Source of the DNA: Lewinellaceae bacterium
Lineage (GTDB): Bacteria; Bacteroidota; Bacteroidia; Chitinophagales; Saprospiraceae
Direction: 5' to 3'
Assembly: GCA_020636315.1 (NCBI GenBank)
Contig: JACJYA010000023.1
Location: forward strand, 1 to 64,000
DNA length: 64,000 nt
Shown here: positions 1 to 9,043 of the stretch, piece by piece
Numbering within the stretch: the stretch's first letter is position 1
How the letters are laid out: the number at the start of each line of letters is the position of its first letter
Translations under genes and position numbers: made by a program
Notes under the pieces: generated by a model
Databases searched by the model: none
The model's input: only the letters and a program-made list of their open reading frames with translations
Told to the model about the DNA's origin: nothing

Positions 1-3000
1 ATTAAAGCATCCCTACTGATCATAGGCATTTTACTGTTTCATTCCTGCGCCGATTACAAACTCCATTATTCCCGGGACGTTCAGGGTTGGGAAAATGAAG
101 CGCCGGACCCGGAACTGGGCATCGAGCATTCCGTTTTTCTGGTGGGAGACGCCGGAGAATTGGTTGACGGAGCTCCTTCACCTGCACTTACCCTCCTGGG
201 GAAAAAACTGCAGCTGGCCGGTAAGAACAGTACGGTGGTTTACCTGGGCGACAACATCTATCCCGACGGACTGGACCCTAAAGACGGGCCCGGCCGTGAG
301 GCCGACGAGGCGCGCCTGATGGCCCAGCTGGATATCCTGAAAGGATACGAAGGAAAGGTGTTCTTCGTCGCCGGCAACCACGACTGGTACGAATACGGGC
401 TCGACGGGTTGGACAGGGAAAAGAAATTTATTGAAAAATACCTGGACAGGGAGGACGTATTGCTGCCGGAACCCGGCTGCGGAGATCCCGAAGAGGTGGA
501 CCTTACGGATAACCTCGTGCTGGTGCTGATCGATTCCCAGTGGTACCTCGAGAACTGGGATGGCCACAGTGAGATCAACGATGGATGTGAAGTTAAGAGC
601 CGTGACGTTTTCCGGGAATACGTCGAGGAGGCCATCAAAGGGAACCGCAGCAAAAACATAATTATTGCCATACACCACCCTCCCTATACCAACGGCCCGC
701 ACGGAGGGGACTTCACCGTCAAGCAGCATATCTTTCCTCTTACCGACGTCAATGAAAACCTCTGGATACCCCTGCCGGTTTTGGGGTCCGCCATTCAGTT
801 TTTGCGGGGAACTGTGGGCCATCCTCAGGATGCCAGCCACCCTAAATACCGGGAACTGGCCAGCATCGTGATCAACGCCGCCCGGAAGAACGGAAACTTT
901 TTCATTGCTTCGGGCCATGAGCACAACCTGCAGTACATCGAGCAGGATGATCAGTTTTTTATCGTCAGCGGAGCCGGCAGTAAAGAAAGCCCTTCCCGCC
1001 TGGGAAAAGGAACGGAATTTGCCTACGGCCACCGCGGTTTTGCCCAGCTGGATTTTTACGAGGACGGTTCCGCGTGGATTCAGTACTGGGCGCCGGATGA
1101 GAGCAACCGCGCCGGGCGCCTGCTGTACCGAAAACGGGTAAAAGGGCCTTTGCCCGACATCGTCGAAGAAGTCCGAACGGACTTTCCTCCCATCCCGGAC
1201 ACTGTGGAAATGCCCATTAGCCAGGACAATTTTAAGAAAGGGTGGCTGTGGAGCCTTTTCTGGGGAAAACATTACCGGGATGCCTATAATGCGGTGGTAG
1301 ATGTGCCAACGCTTAAACTCAGCGAGTTCAAAGGAGGAGTGAAGCCGGTGAAAAGAGGGGGAGGGTATCAGACCAACTCCCTGCGGCTCGAAACGGAAGA
1401 CGGCAAGCAGTATGTCGTCCGGTCCATTGACAAAGACCCTTCCCGGACTTTGGGCTACCCCTTCAACGAATCCTTCATTACAGAAGTACTGAAGGACAAT
1501 TTCAGTGCTTCCCATCCGCTGTCCGCTATTCCCGCCGCCAGGCTGGCCGATGACGTGGGCATTTATTATACCAGCCCCCGGCTGATTTACCTCCCCGCCC
1601 AGGAGGAGCTGGGGATTTACAATGATGAGTTTGCCAATAAGCTGTATCTGCTCGAAGAACGCCCCGATGACGACGTCTGGACCGATACGCCTCAGTTCGG
1701 CAACTCTCCGGAGATCCTTTCCACTTCGGATATGCTGAAGGAAGTACTGGGCGAACACGACCGGCTCGTCGATTACCGCTGGGTGGTGCGCTCCCGCCTC
1801 TTCGACGTCCTGATCGGTGACTGGGACCGCCACGATGACCAGTGGCGGTGGGCGGAAGCCGACGAGGGAAAGTACGAATACTACCGCCCCATTCCCCGCG
1901 ACCGGGATCAGGCTTTCTGCAAGTACGACGGCTTGCTGCTGGGCCTTGCCCGCGGTACGGCTCCCGATGTCAAAAAGCTCATGGTCTTCAAAGACAAGAC
2001 GAAAAAAGTGCAGTGGATGGTCTATAATGCCCGCCACTTCGACCGCAGCTTCCTTTCCGGGGCCGACTGGAGCGTTTGGGAGGAGGAGGTTCGCCGCATT
2101 CAGAATGCCGTAAGTGATGAAAAGATCGATGCGGCGTTCAGGGAGAGCTGGCCCCCTGCCATTTATGCCCTCAACGGCGAGGAAGTGGCTACCAAACTCA
2201 AAGCCCGCCGGGACAACCTCATGGATATGGCCCGAAAGTATTATCAATACATTTCCAGGGAAGTAGAAGTAGTGGGGACTTCCGAAAAGGACCTTTTTAC
2301 CATCGAACGGCTGCCCGGAGGGCAAACCCGCATACGGGTGTATGACACCAATGATGAAGGAGAGAAAGAGGCCCTCTTTTACGGCCGCACCTTCGATTAT
2401 GACGAAACCAGACAGATCCTGATCTATGGGCTGGACGATGACGACATTTTCGAGGTTACCGGCACGGCGGAAAAGGCGATCCTGATCCGGATCATCGGCG
2501 GCCTTGGGGAGGATACCTTTGTTGACAAATCTTCCATTGAGCATGGAGGCAGGAGGCTGATCTATTACGATACAAAGATGGAAGACAACGAGGTGGATAT
2601 TGGGGAAGAGTCTGTGGTGCGCTACAAAAAAGACCCGAAGTTCAATACTTACAACCGGCGCAGTATCGACCACAACTTTAACTATACCAGCATTCTGCCC
2701 TCCGCCGGTTTCAACCCCGACGACGGGCCGCTGTTGGGCCTGTTCGGCCAATATACAGCTTATGGGTTCAAAAGATCGCCTTATGCTTCTCAGCACAACC
2801 TGAAGTTCAGTTATGCACTGGCCACCGGGGGCGCCGCCCTGGATTACTCCAGTGAGTTCGTCGATCTTTTTGGCAAGTGGGAGTTCTCACTGAAAGGAAT
2901 GGTGCAGACCGCCCTGTATTCGATCAACTACTACGGACTGGGGAACGACACGAAAAACCTGGAAGCCGGGATCGACAGCCTCACGCTTGATTACAACCGC

Positions 3001-3747
3001 GTGCGCCAGCGCCTGTACCGAATTTCCCCGGCCCTGATGCGGCGACTGAACAGCCAGTCGCACTTTTCAATCGGCCCCACTTACGAGGCGATCCGGGTGG
3101 AGCGGACCGAGGGCCGCTATATCGATGAGATCGCAGATGAGTTCGATGAGAACTTTTTCGAAGGGCAGAAATTTATCGGAGTTCAAATGGTTTTGGACTA
3201 TCGGAACCTCGACAACATCGCCTTGCCCGCCCGGGGGGTAGGCTTGTATCTGGATGCGGGCTACAAACACCAGTTTAAGGGCCTGGACAAGAGCTATTAC
3301 TTCCTGAATGCCTCTTTTTCCGCCTACCAGAACCTGGACCGGGCGCGCAATCTGGTCTTTGCCACCCGGATAGGCGTACAGCACCGGTTTTCGGATGAAT
3401 ACGAATTCTATCAGGGGGCCATGCTCAGCGGGCCGGGGCCTGATGCCAACTTCCGGGGATTTCGCCGCAACCGGTTCATCGGCACCACCGCATTTTATCA
3501 GAATACCGACCTTCGGTGGAGGCTCCTCAGTTCGGATAACGCCACGCTCCCTTTCTCCCTGGGCATAACCGGAGGCTTTGACTACGGCAGGGTATGGCTG
3601 AAGGGGGAAGAATCCGATACCTGGCACTATGCCGTCGGCGGCGGCCTGTGGTTCAGCCCGTTTGACATGTTCGTGGTCAACGCCAGTGTGTTCGTTGGAG
3701 ACGGCAGGGCCAACCGGGTCAACATTACCGGAGCGTTCTTTTTTTAG
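1..3747 (+). CDS. Metallophosphatase-surface antigen barrel lipoprotein (5' end outside window)
   Basis: The reading frame is open from base 1, so the true start lies upstream. The first visible residues are a hydrophobic signal ending in a lipobox (LLFHSC), so this is a lipoprotein. The N-terminal half carries calcineurin-like phosphoesterase motifs: VGDAGE (about residue 48), LGDNIYPDG (about 82), GNHDW (about 126), HHPPYTNGPHGG (about 222) and SGHEHN (about 304). These form a two-metal hydrolase site. The middle (about 450-850) is unassigned. The last 350 or so residues are rich in alternating aromatic strands and end in a short hydrophobic Phe run, as in BamA/surface-antigen (Omp85-like) barrels. 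The visible length is about 1,248 residues. It presumably sits in the outer membrane with the phosphatase displayed on one face. The substrate is unknown. A GTG at 142 is not the start, because the lipobox lies before it. Confidence 0.85.
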   Translation: MKASLLIIGILLFHSCADYKLHYSRDVQGWENEAPDPELGIEHSVFLVGDAGELVDGAPSPALTLLGKKLQLAGKNSTVVYLGDNIYPDGLDPKDGPGREADEARLMAQLDILKGYEGKVFFVAGNHDWYEYGLDGLDREKKFIEKYLDREDVLLPEPGCGDPEEVDLTDNLVLVLIDSQWYLENWDGHSEINDGCEVKSRDVFREYVEEAIKGNRSKNIIIAIHHPPYTNGPHGGDFTVKQHIFPLTDVNENLWIPLPVLGSAIQFLRGTVGHPQDASHPKYRELASIVINAARKNGNFFIASGHEHNLQYIEQDDQFFIVSGAGSKESPSRLGKGTEFAYGHRGFAQLDFYEDGSAWIQYWAPDESNRAGRLLYRKRVKGPLPDIVEEVRTDFPPIPDTVEMPISQDNFKKGWLWSLFWGKHYRDAYNAVVDVPTLKLSEFKGGVKPVKRGGGYQTNSLRLETEDGKQYVVRSIDKDPSRTLGYPFNESFITEVLKDNFSASHPLSAIPAARLADDVGIYYTSPRLIYLPAQEELGIYNDEFANKLYLLEERPDDDVWTDTPQFGNSPEILSTSDMLKEVLGEHDRLVDYRWVVRSRLFDVLIGDWDRHDDQWRWAEADEGKYEYYRPIPRDRDQAFCKYDGLLLGLARGTAPDVKKLMVFKDKTKKVQWMVYNARHFDRSFLSGADWSVWEEEVRRIQNAVSDEKIDAAFRESWPPAIYALNGEEVATKLKARRDNLMDMARKYYQYISREVEVVGTSEKDLFTIERLPGGQTRIRVYDTNDEGEKEALFYGRTFDYDETRQILIYGLDDDDIFEVTGTAEKAILIRIIGGLGEDTFVDKSSIEHGGRRLIYYDTKMEDNEVDIGEESVVRYKKDPKFNTYNRRSIDHNFNYTSILPSAGFNPDDGPLLGLFGQYTAYGFKRSPYASQHNLKFSYALATGGAALDYSSEFVDLFGKWEFSLKGMVQTALYSINYYGLGNDTKNLEAGIDSLTLDYNRVRQRLYRISPALMRRLNSQSHFSIGPTYEAIRVERTEGRYIDEIADEFDENFFEGQKFIGVQMVLDYRNLDNIALPARGVGLYLDAGYKHQFKGLDKSYYFLNASFSAYQNLDRARNLVFATRIGVQHRFSDEYEFYQGAMLSGPGPDANFRGFRRNRFIGTTAFYQNTDLRWRLLSSDNATLPFSLGITGGFDYGRVWLKGEESDTWHYAVGGGLWFSPFDMFVVNASVFVGDGRANRVNITGAFFF

Positions 3748-3845
3748 AGGGAATTAACCGAATAAGAACGGCCGGAAATCGTTAATAAACCGGTTTTTCT
3801 TTACCTTACGGTTCAGGAATAAAATAAAAACCAACTTGGCAGGAC

Positions 3846-5522
3846 ATGAAATTTGCAACGATTGATTATCTGATCTTTATTGCCTACGGGCTGATCATCA
3901 TCGGAATTGCCTTCTGGGTTACCCGGAAAGGAGAAAAAACATCAGAGGATTATTTTCTGGCGGGCAAGTCTTTGCCCTGGTGGGCGATCGGCGCTTCCCT
4001 GATCGCGGCCAACATTTCGGCCGAGCAGTTCATCGGGATGTCGGGCTCTGGTTTTGCGATCGGGCTGGCCATCGCTTCCTATGAATGGATGGCGGCCATT
4101 ACGCTCATCATTGTGGGTAAGTTTTTCCTGCCCATTTTCCTGGAAAAAAAGTTATACACCATTCCGGAGTTCATTGAAAAACGCTACAGCGAAAGGCTGA
4201 AGACCATACTGGCGATTTTCTGGATTTCCTTATACGTTTTTGTCAACCTCACCTCGGTGTTGTACCTGGGCGCTACAGCCCTCGACACCATTATGGGCAG
4301 TGGCACCGGTTCCATCCTGTTGCCCTGCATCATCGGGTTGGCGTTATTCGCCGCACTTTATTCCCTGTGGGGAGGGCTGGCGGCAGTGGCCTGGACGGAC
4401 GTCATACAGGTCGTGTTGTTGATCGCAGGTGGGTTGATCACCTCTTTTATAGCCCTGTCTCATGTCTCTCCGGACGGCAGCCTGATCGGTGGTTTCAAGG
4501 CCATTTATGAACATGCGCCCGAGAAGTTTTCCATGATCCTGGAAAAGGGAGAGATCATTACGCCCAACGGAAAGGATGCCTGGTGGGACCTTCCCGGGCT
4601 TGCCGTTCTCATCGGCGGCCTGTGGGTGGCCAATTTGTATTATTGGGGGTTCAACCAGTACATCATCCAGCGGACGCTGGCTGCAAAATCGCTGCGGGAA
4701 TCGCAACGAGGCATTGCCTTTGCGGCCTTTCTGAAACTGCTGATCCCTTTGATCGTAGTAATACCAGGCATCGTGGCCTTTGTCCTCAATTCCGGGCCGG
4801 ACGGTTTAGTAACTGCACAATCTGCTGACCCTTCTTTCATAGGGCCCAAAGGCAACATCATCAACGACAATGCCGCCCCCTGGCTGATCAGCAGTTTCAT
4901 TCCTACGGGGCTGAAGGGGCTGGTGCTGGCGGCCCTGTCAGCGGCAATTGTTTCGTCGCTGGCTTCCATGCTCAATTCTACGGCCACCATTTTCACCATG
5001 GATATTTACAAGCCCTATTTCAACCGGCAGGCTACCGAAGGTAAGCTGGTAAGTGTTGGTAGGCTTTCTGCCGGAGTTGCTCTGCTGGTAGCGGTGCTCC
5101 TGGCGCCCCAACTGAAGAACCTGGGCCAGGTTTTCCAGTACATTCAGGAATATACCGGCATCGTCAGCCCGGGTATCCTGGCTGTTTTCATGCTCGGCCT
5201 TTTTTATAAGAAAACCACCAATACTGCGGCCGTCTGGGGAGTGCTGTCTTCCATTCTGATCGCCCTTTACTTCAAGGTGGCGCCCAACGGCTGGTCAGAT
5301 AGCGCCATATTCCTGGAGCTGCCCTTTATGAACCAGATGTTCTGGACCTGGATAGCCACCATGCTCATTATCGTCCTGATCAGTTACCTGGAAAATAAAG
5401 GCGCGGATCACGAAAAGGGGATTACCCTGACCAGGGAATTGTTTGCCACCGGCCGTACTTTCAACATCAGTGCAGCCATAATATGCCTGATCCTGGTTAC
5501 GCTCTACTTTTTATTCTGGTAG
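3846..5522 (+). CDS. Sodium/sugar cotransporter, vSGLT-like (SSS/SLC5 family)
   Basis: The 558-residue integral membrane protein has about 14 hydrophobic segments and ends in a TM helix. It resembles Vibrio vSGLT closely by motif: AANISAEQFIGMSGSG (about residues 57-72), ASYEWMAAIT (about 82-91, with the sugar-contacting Glu), TIPEFIEKRY and NLYYWGFNQYIIQRTLAAKS (about 265). Members couple Na+ entry to uptake of galactose, glucose or related sugars or polyols across the inner membrane. The ATG is preceded by an AT-rich leader and follows the phosphatase-barrel gene by 98 bp, so the two could be co-transcribed. The exact sugar cannot be read from sequence. Confidence 0.93.
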   Translation: MKFATIDYLIFIAYGLIIIGIAFWVTRKGEKTSEDYFLAGKSLPWWAIGASLIAANISAEQFIGMSGSGFAIGLAIASYEWMAAITLIIVGKFFLPIFLEKKLYTIPEFIEKRYSERLKTILAIFWISLYVFVNLTSVLYLGATALDTIMGSGTGSILLPCIIGLALFAALYSLWGGLAAVAWTDVIQVVLLIAGGLITSFIALSHVSPDGSLIGGFKAIYEHAPEKFSMILEKGEIITPNGKDAWWDLPGLAVLIGGLWVANLYYWGFNQYIIQRTLAAKSLRESQRGIAFAAFLKLLIPLIVVIPGIVAFVLNSGPDGLVTAQSADPSFIGPKGNIINDNAAPWLISSFIPTGLKGLVLAALSAAIVSSLASMLNSTATIFTMDIYKPYFNRQATEGKLVSVGRLSAGVALLVAVLLAPQLKNLGQVFQYIQEYTGIVSPGILAVFMLGLFYKKTTNTAAVWGVLSSILIALYFKVAPNGWSDSAIFLELPFMNQMFWTWIATMLIIVLISYLENKGADHEKGITLTRELFATGRTFNISAAIICLILVTLYFLFW

Positions 5523-5540
5523 TAGGTTGCCGAAGGCCGG

Positions 5541-5548
5541 TATCTTTG
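5541..5548 (+). promoter_or_regulatory. Candidate -7 promoter box
   Basis: TATCTTTG matches the Bacteroidota sigma-ABfr -7 consensus TAnnTTTG. It lies 50 bp upstream of the class V PLP enzyme start. I see no TTTG -33 element at the usual 19-bp spacing, so the call rests on the -7 box only. Confidence 0.4.
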
Positions 5549-5598
5549 AGTTTTGGTCCTGACGACATTAGAGTAAACCAACTCTAACCCTACACGCT

Positions 5599-6750
5599 AT
5601 GCTCCGTTGCCAGAAATCTCTTTTCTCTCTGCCAGATGAGATCGCCTACCTCAACTGCGCCTACATGTCGCCCCTGCTCAAAAGCGTAGAGTTGGCCGGT
5701 TTCGAGGGGGTGCGGAGGAAGAGCCGGCCGCATGAAATAGAAGCTTCTCATTTTTTCGATACGGTGCTGCAGTTGAAAATGGCCTTTGCCCGACTGATCA
5801 ACGCCGGAGAGCCCGGCCGCATCGCGGTCATTCCTTCCGCTTCCTACGGGCTGGCCACCGTCGCCTGCAACCTGAAACTTCGTCGGGGAGATAAAATCGT
5901 GCTGGCCGAAGAACAGTTCCCCAGCAATGTCTATATCTGGCAGCGGCTGGCGGAAGAAAAAGGGGCCGAGTTGCACTTTGTGCCGGCTCCGGCGGAAGGG
6001 CAACGAGGCCCATTGTGGAACGAGCGGATAATGGAAGCTATAGATGAGCGCACGGCTTTGGTAACACTGGGTAATATTCACTGGGCGGACGGAACGCTTT
6101 TCGGCCTGAAGGCGATCCGGGAAAAGGCCGGTGAGGCCGGCGCCTGGCTGGTGGTGGACGGCTCCCAGTCGGTAGGCGCTCTGCCCTGCGATGTTCGGGA
6201 TATCCGCCCGGATGCGCTCATTTGTCCGGGTTATAAATGGCTGATGGGGCCTTACAGCCTGGGGCTGGCCTACTTCGGGCCGGCATTTGACGGCGGAACC
6301 CCTATTGAGGAGAACTGGATCAACCGCCAGGGCAGCCAGGATTTCAAAAGCCTGGTGAATTATCAGCCGGAGTACCTGCCGCAGGCGGGCCGTTATTCCA
6401 TGGGCGAGCAGAGCAATTTCATATTGGCGCCGATGCAGCTTCGCGCACTGGAACAGCTACTGGAATGGGGCGTGCCCAATATTCAGGCTTATTGCCGGGA
6501 ACTCATGCGGGAGCCTCTGGGCCGGCTGGTTGAGCTGGGCTGCCGGTTGGCGCCCGAAGCCGAACGGGTTCACCATCTGGTGGGCGTGCGCCTGCCGGAA
6601 GGGACGGGCCTTGAAAAACTGAAGGCTGCTTTTCAGAAAAAGAAGGTTTATGTTTCACTGAGGGGCAGCGCGGTGCGCATCTCCTGTCATTTATTCAACG
6701 ATGAAGAGGACCTGGAAAAACTGGTGGATGCATTCGAGGAGGTGTTGTGA
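5599..6750 (+). CDS. Aminotransferase class V-fold PLP-dependent enzyme
   Basis: The 383-residue protein has the class V (cysteine desulfurase/kynureninase-like) fold. VDGSQSVGALPCDV (about residue 190) holds the Asp that pairs with the PLP ring nitrogen, and CPGYKWLMGP (about 213) holds the Schiff-base Lys. The opening residues LPDEIAYLNCAYMSPLLKSV are typical of this class in Bacteroidota. There is no Cys-containing sulfur-transfer loop of the IscS/NifS kind, so a general aminotransferase or lyase role is safer than cysteine desulfurase. It stands alone, 76 bp after the symporter, with its own -7 box. The substrate is unknown. Confidence 0.88.
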   Translation: MLRCQKSLFSLPDEIAYLNCAYMSPLLKSVELAGFEGVRRKSRPHEIEASHFFDTVLQLKMAFARLINAGEPGRIAVIPSASYGLATVACNLKLRRGDKIVLAEEQFPSNVYIWQRLAEEKGAELHFVPAPAEGQRGPLWNERIMEAIDERTALVTLGNIHWADGTLFGLKAIREKAGEAGAWLVVDGSQSVGALPCDVRDIRPDALICPGYKWLMGPYSLGLAYFGPAFDGGTPIEENWINRQGSQDFKSLVNYQPEYLPQAGRYSMGEQSNFILAPMQLRALEQLLEWGVPNIQAYCRELMREPLGRLVELGCRLAPEAERVHHLVGVRLPEGTGLEKLKAAFQKKKVYVSLRGSAVRISCHLFNDEEDLEKLVDAFEEVL

Positions 6751-6755
6751 GCAGG

Positions 6756-7349
6756 TTATTCTTCTAAAAATTCATCCAGCAACCGCCGAATGTTGGCCTG
6801 CACGCCGAGCTGAAGGGTGAAATCCTCTTTCCAATCCCCGATCTCCCAGCGCTTTCCCTTTTCGGCGATCATAAATTTTTCAGAGGCCGTGAATATCCAG
6901 AGCACCTGGCCGACGCCAAAATCCAGTAACTGGCCCGTTTTGATGTGATAATACTGTTCGGGATGAGTGAAGTCTTCCAAAGCAGCTTTTGTATCGATTT
7001 CAACAACCAGTAGAGGAGGAATATCTGAGTATTTGTCTTTTATTCCTTTGCGTAGAAGCGTTTTTTTCCGGAAAACAGCCACATCAACGTTTCGCCAGGA
7101 TCTCTTAGCGAATTGTATGCCCAGTTCGCTGGCCAGCACTACATATTCTTTGCCTAAAAAGTGCTTTAACAGGTCTTTGATCAGTTCAATGAGTAAAGCC
7201 TGGAGTACACTGCTACCCATAATTTCTTCCGCCGTTTTATTATTATTGAGCACTTCCTGATATCCACGATAATAAATAGGCCGCCCGGCATCCATTTCGT
7301 AGATTAGGGATTCGGGGATCTTCTTCGTCTGTGCACTGCTTTTGGCCAT
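6756..7349 (-). CDS. Uma2 family protein (PD-(D/E)XK nuclease-like, DUF820)
   Basis: About 197 residues. The order NVDVAVF, then PPLLVVEID, fits the D...ExD core of the PD-(D/E)XK-like Uma2/DUF820 family. That family is common in cyanobacteria and Bacteroidota, and its biological role is largely unknown. I chose the ATG at 7349. A TTG six codons upstream is also in frame, but it overlaps a good -7 box, so the ATG fits better. The stop lies 6 bp from the stop of the convergent PLP enzyme gene. Confidence 0.82.
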   Translation of the reverse strand: MAKSSAQTKKIPESLIYEMDAGRPIYYRGYQEVLNNNKTAEEIMGSSVLQALLIELIKDLLKHFLGKEYVVLASELGIQFAKRSWRNVDVAVFRKKTLLRKGIKDKYSDIPPLLVVEIDTKAALEDFTHPEQYYHIKTGQLLDFGVGQVLWIFTASEKFMIAEKGKRWEIGDWKEDFTLQLGVQANIRRLLDEFLEE

Positions 7350-7364
7350 TGCTGTGGTTTTATA

Positions 7365-7372
7365 CAAATATA
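7365..7372 (-). promoter_or_regulatory. Candidate -7 promoter box for the Uma2 gene
   Basis: On the minus strand this reads TATATTTG, matching TAnnTTTG. It lies only 15 bp upstream of the chosen ATG, so the transcript would have a very short leader. No clear -33 element is seen. Confidence 0.35.
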
Positions 7373-7596
7373 AGCAATTTGAGGCCTGGAAGCATAGCCC
7401 CTTTCAATAAGGAAACATTCTGTATGGCTTAAAACCTCGCCGCGTGCCAAAAAAGTTGGTTTCAACTGAAAAAATCCGGCCGCTATTTTGTTGATAAACA
7501 TAAGGCGGGCGTTTTTTCGGCTTTCTCAGAAGCGGAAAGAGCGCGCCTTATGTCCCGGTTGCCATATTTTTTTAAGCCTTAAACCATTCAATTCAG

Positions 7597-8952
7597 ATGA
7601 AGACCAAAGAACGCCGGCTGGCGGCCATCATGTTTACCGATATCGTCGGTTATTCTTCCATGATGCAGAAGAATGAAGAACTGGCCAACCGAATGCGGGG
7701 GCGGCACAGAGAAGTGTTCCAGCGCCTGCACGAACAGTTCGGAGGAGAGATATTACAGTACTACGGAGATGGCACCCTCAGCATTTTTCCCAGCGCTGTT
7801 TCGGCTGTTGAATGCGGTGTGGCATTGCAGCAGGCGCTGAAGAAAGACCCGCAGGTGCCCATCCGGATCGGCATACATACCGGAGACATCACCTTTGACA
7901 ATGAGGAGGTATATGGTGACGGCGTGAATGTCGCCTCCCGGATCGAATCGCTATGCGTACCGGGAGGGGTATTCATTTCCGGGAAAACCCACGATGACAT
8001 TAAAAACCACCACCGCCTGAAAGCCAGGCCTATGGGAGCTTTTCAGCTGAAAAACATAGCGGAGGACATTCCCGTCTATGCGGTTGCCAATGCAGGCCTT
8101 ACGGTGCCGGAAGACGGGTGGCGGCAGGTGGCGGAGCAACAGCAACTTCCGCCCCAGGCCAGAAAAAAGGGCAGAAAGAAAAGATGGGTAGCGGCCATCC
8201 TCGCTCTGCTCTTCGGTATTTTCGGCGCTCACCGCTTTTATCTCGAGCAACGGAACCTGGGCATTCTCCACCTGGCGTTTTTCTTCCTGGCTGCTTTTTT
8301 CATCCCCCGGCTGGCGCCGCTACTGGGCATCCCGGCCATCATCGGGTTTATTGACTTTATCGCCTTCCTTTCAATGCCCCGGGCTACTTTCGACGAGAAA
8401 TACAACAGGCAGGTTATAGAAAAAGAACAGGCTGCCGCCCGGAAACAGCAGGCGGAAGCCTCACACCCCAAGCAAATTCTTCAGAAACAGTACAACCGAT
8501 ACCGGGAGGATGCTCTGGCGGATTACCGCAACTACGATTACGAAGGAGCTATAGCCCATCTGCAGAAAGCCATCGAGATCAAATACGACGACCCGGAGGC
8601 CCACTTCCTGCTGGCCTGTTGTTATTCGGTCAATGAGGAGGCGGAAAAGGCGTTGTCACACCTGGATATTGCCGTAGCTTTTGGCCTCAGCAACCCCGGG
8701 AGGATCATGGCTAATGGCGACCTCGCCTATTTGAGGGTTCAGCCTGGGTTTGAAGCATTTGCTAAAAACGGTTATCGCCTTTCGCCCAAAGAACTGCCGC
8801 CTCCGGGCCCCGGTTGGCTGGAGGAAACGGAAACCGGTGAGCCTGGCCTTCTGGAACAACTCAACCGCCTGCATGCCCGGTGGCAGGCCGGCGAGCTGTC
8901 CGATGAGGAGTATCAGTTGCGGCAGGAGGAGTTGAAAAGCGACATGGAATAA
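7597..8952 (+). CDS. Class III nucleotide cyclase with TM2, TPR and SHOCT-like regions
   Basis: The 451-residue protein has four parts. Residues 8-170 form a class III adenylate/guanylate cyclase domain, with metal-binding Asp in FTDIVGYS (D15) and YYGDGTLSIF (D58) plus GIHTGDI and GDGVNVASRI. Residues about 190-265 form a TM2 domain (basic stretch, then LFGIFGAHRFYL and a second hydrophobic segment), which anchors it in the inner membrane. Residues about 300-390 are TPR-like (DYEGAIAHLQKAIEIKYDDP and the following stretch). The last 35 or so (LLEQLNRLHARWQAGELSDE and following) match the short SHOCT motif. It would make cAMP or cGMP at the membrane; the choice between them cannot be called. 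No cyclic-nucleotide receptor lies nearby. Confidence 0.88.
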   Translation: MKTKERRLAAIMFTDIVGYSSMMQKNEELANRMRGRHREVFQRLHEQFGGEILQYYGDGTLSIFPSAVSAVECGVALQQALKKDPQVPIRIGIHTGDITFDNEEVYGDGVNVASRIESLCVPGGVFISGKTHDDIKNHHRLKARPMGAFQLKNIAEDIPVYAVANAGLTVPEDGWRQVAEQQQLPPQARKKGRKKRWVAAILALLFGIFGAHRFYLEQRNLGILHLAFFFLAAFFIPRLAPLLGIPAIIGFIDFIAFLSMPRATFDEKYNRQVIEKEQAAARKQQAEASHPKQILQKQYNRYREDALADYRNYDYEGAIAHLQKAIEIKYDDPEAHFLLACCYSVNEEAEKALSHLDIAVAFGLSNPGRIMANGDLAYLRVQPGFEAFAKNGYRLSPKELPPPGPGWLEETETGEPGLLEQLNRLHARWQAGELSDEEYQLRQEELKSDME

Positions 8953-9043
8953 GGCCGATCTTACCGGGCGCTGTACAAAACCGGATTGAGGGGGGGTGAT
9001 CAATTCTCCAACCTTCGCACCAGGGCGCCAGGCCTGCCGGCCT

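Noticed and set aside
178..2796. An 872-codon open frame on the minus strand inside the phosphatase-barrel gene
   Set aside because: It mirrors the GC-rich plus-strand gene, has no family motifs, and the plus frame has a lipobox and full phosphatase motifs.
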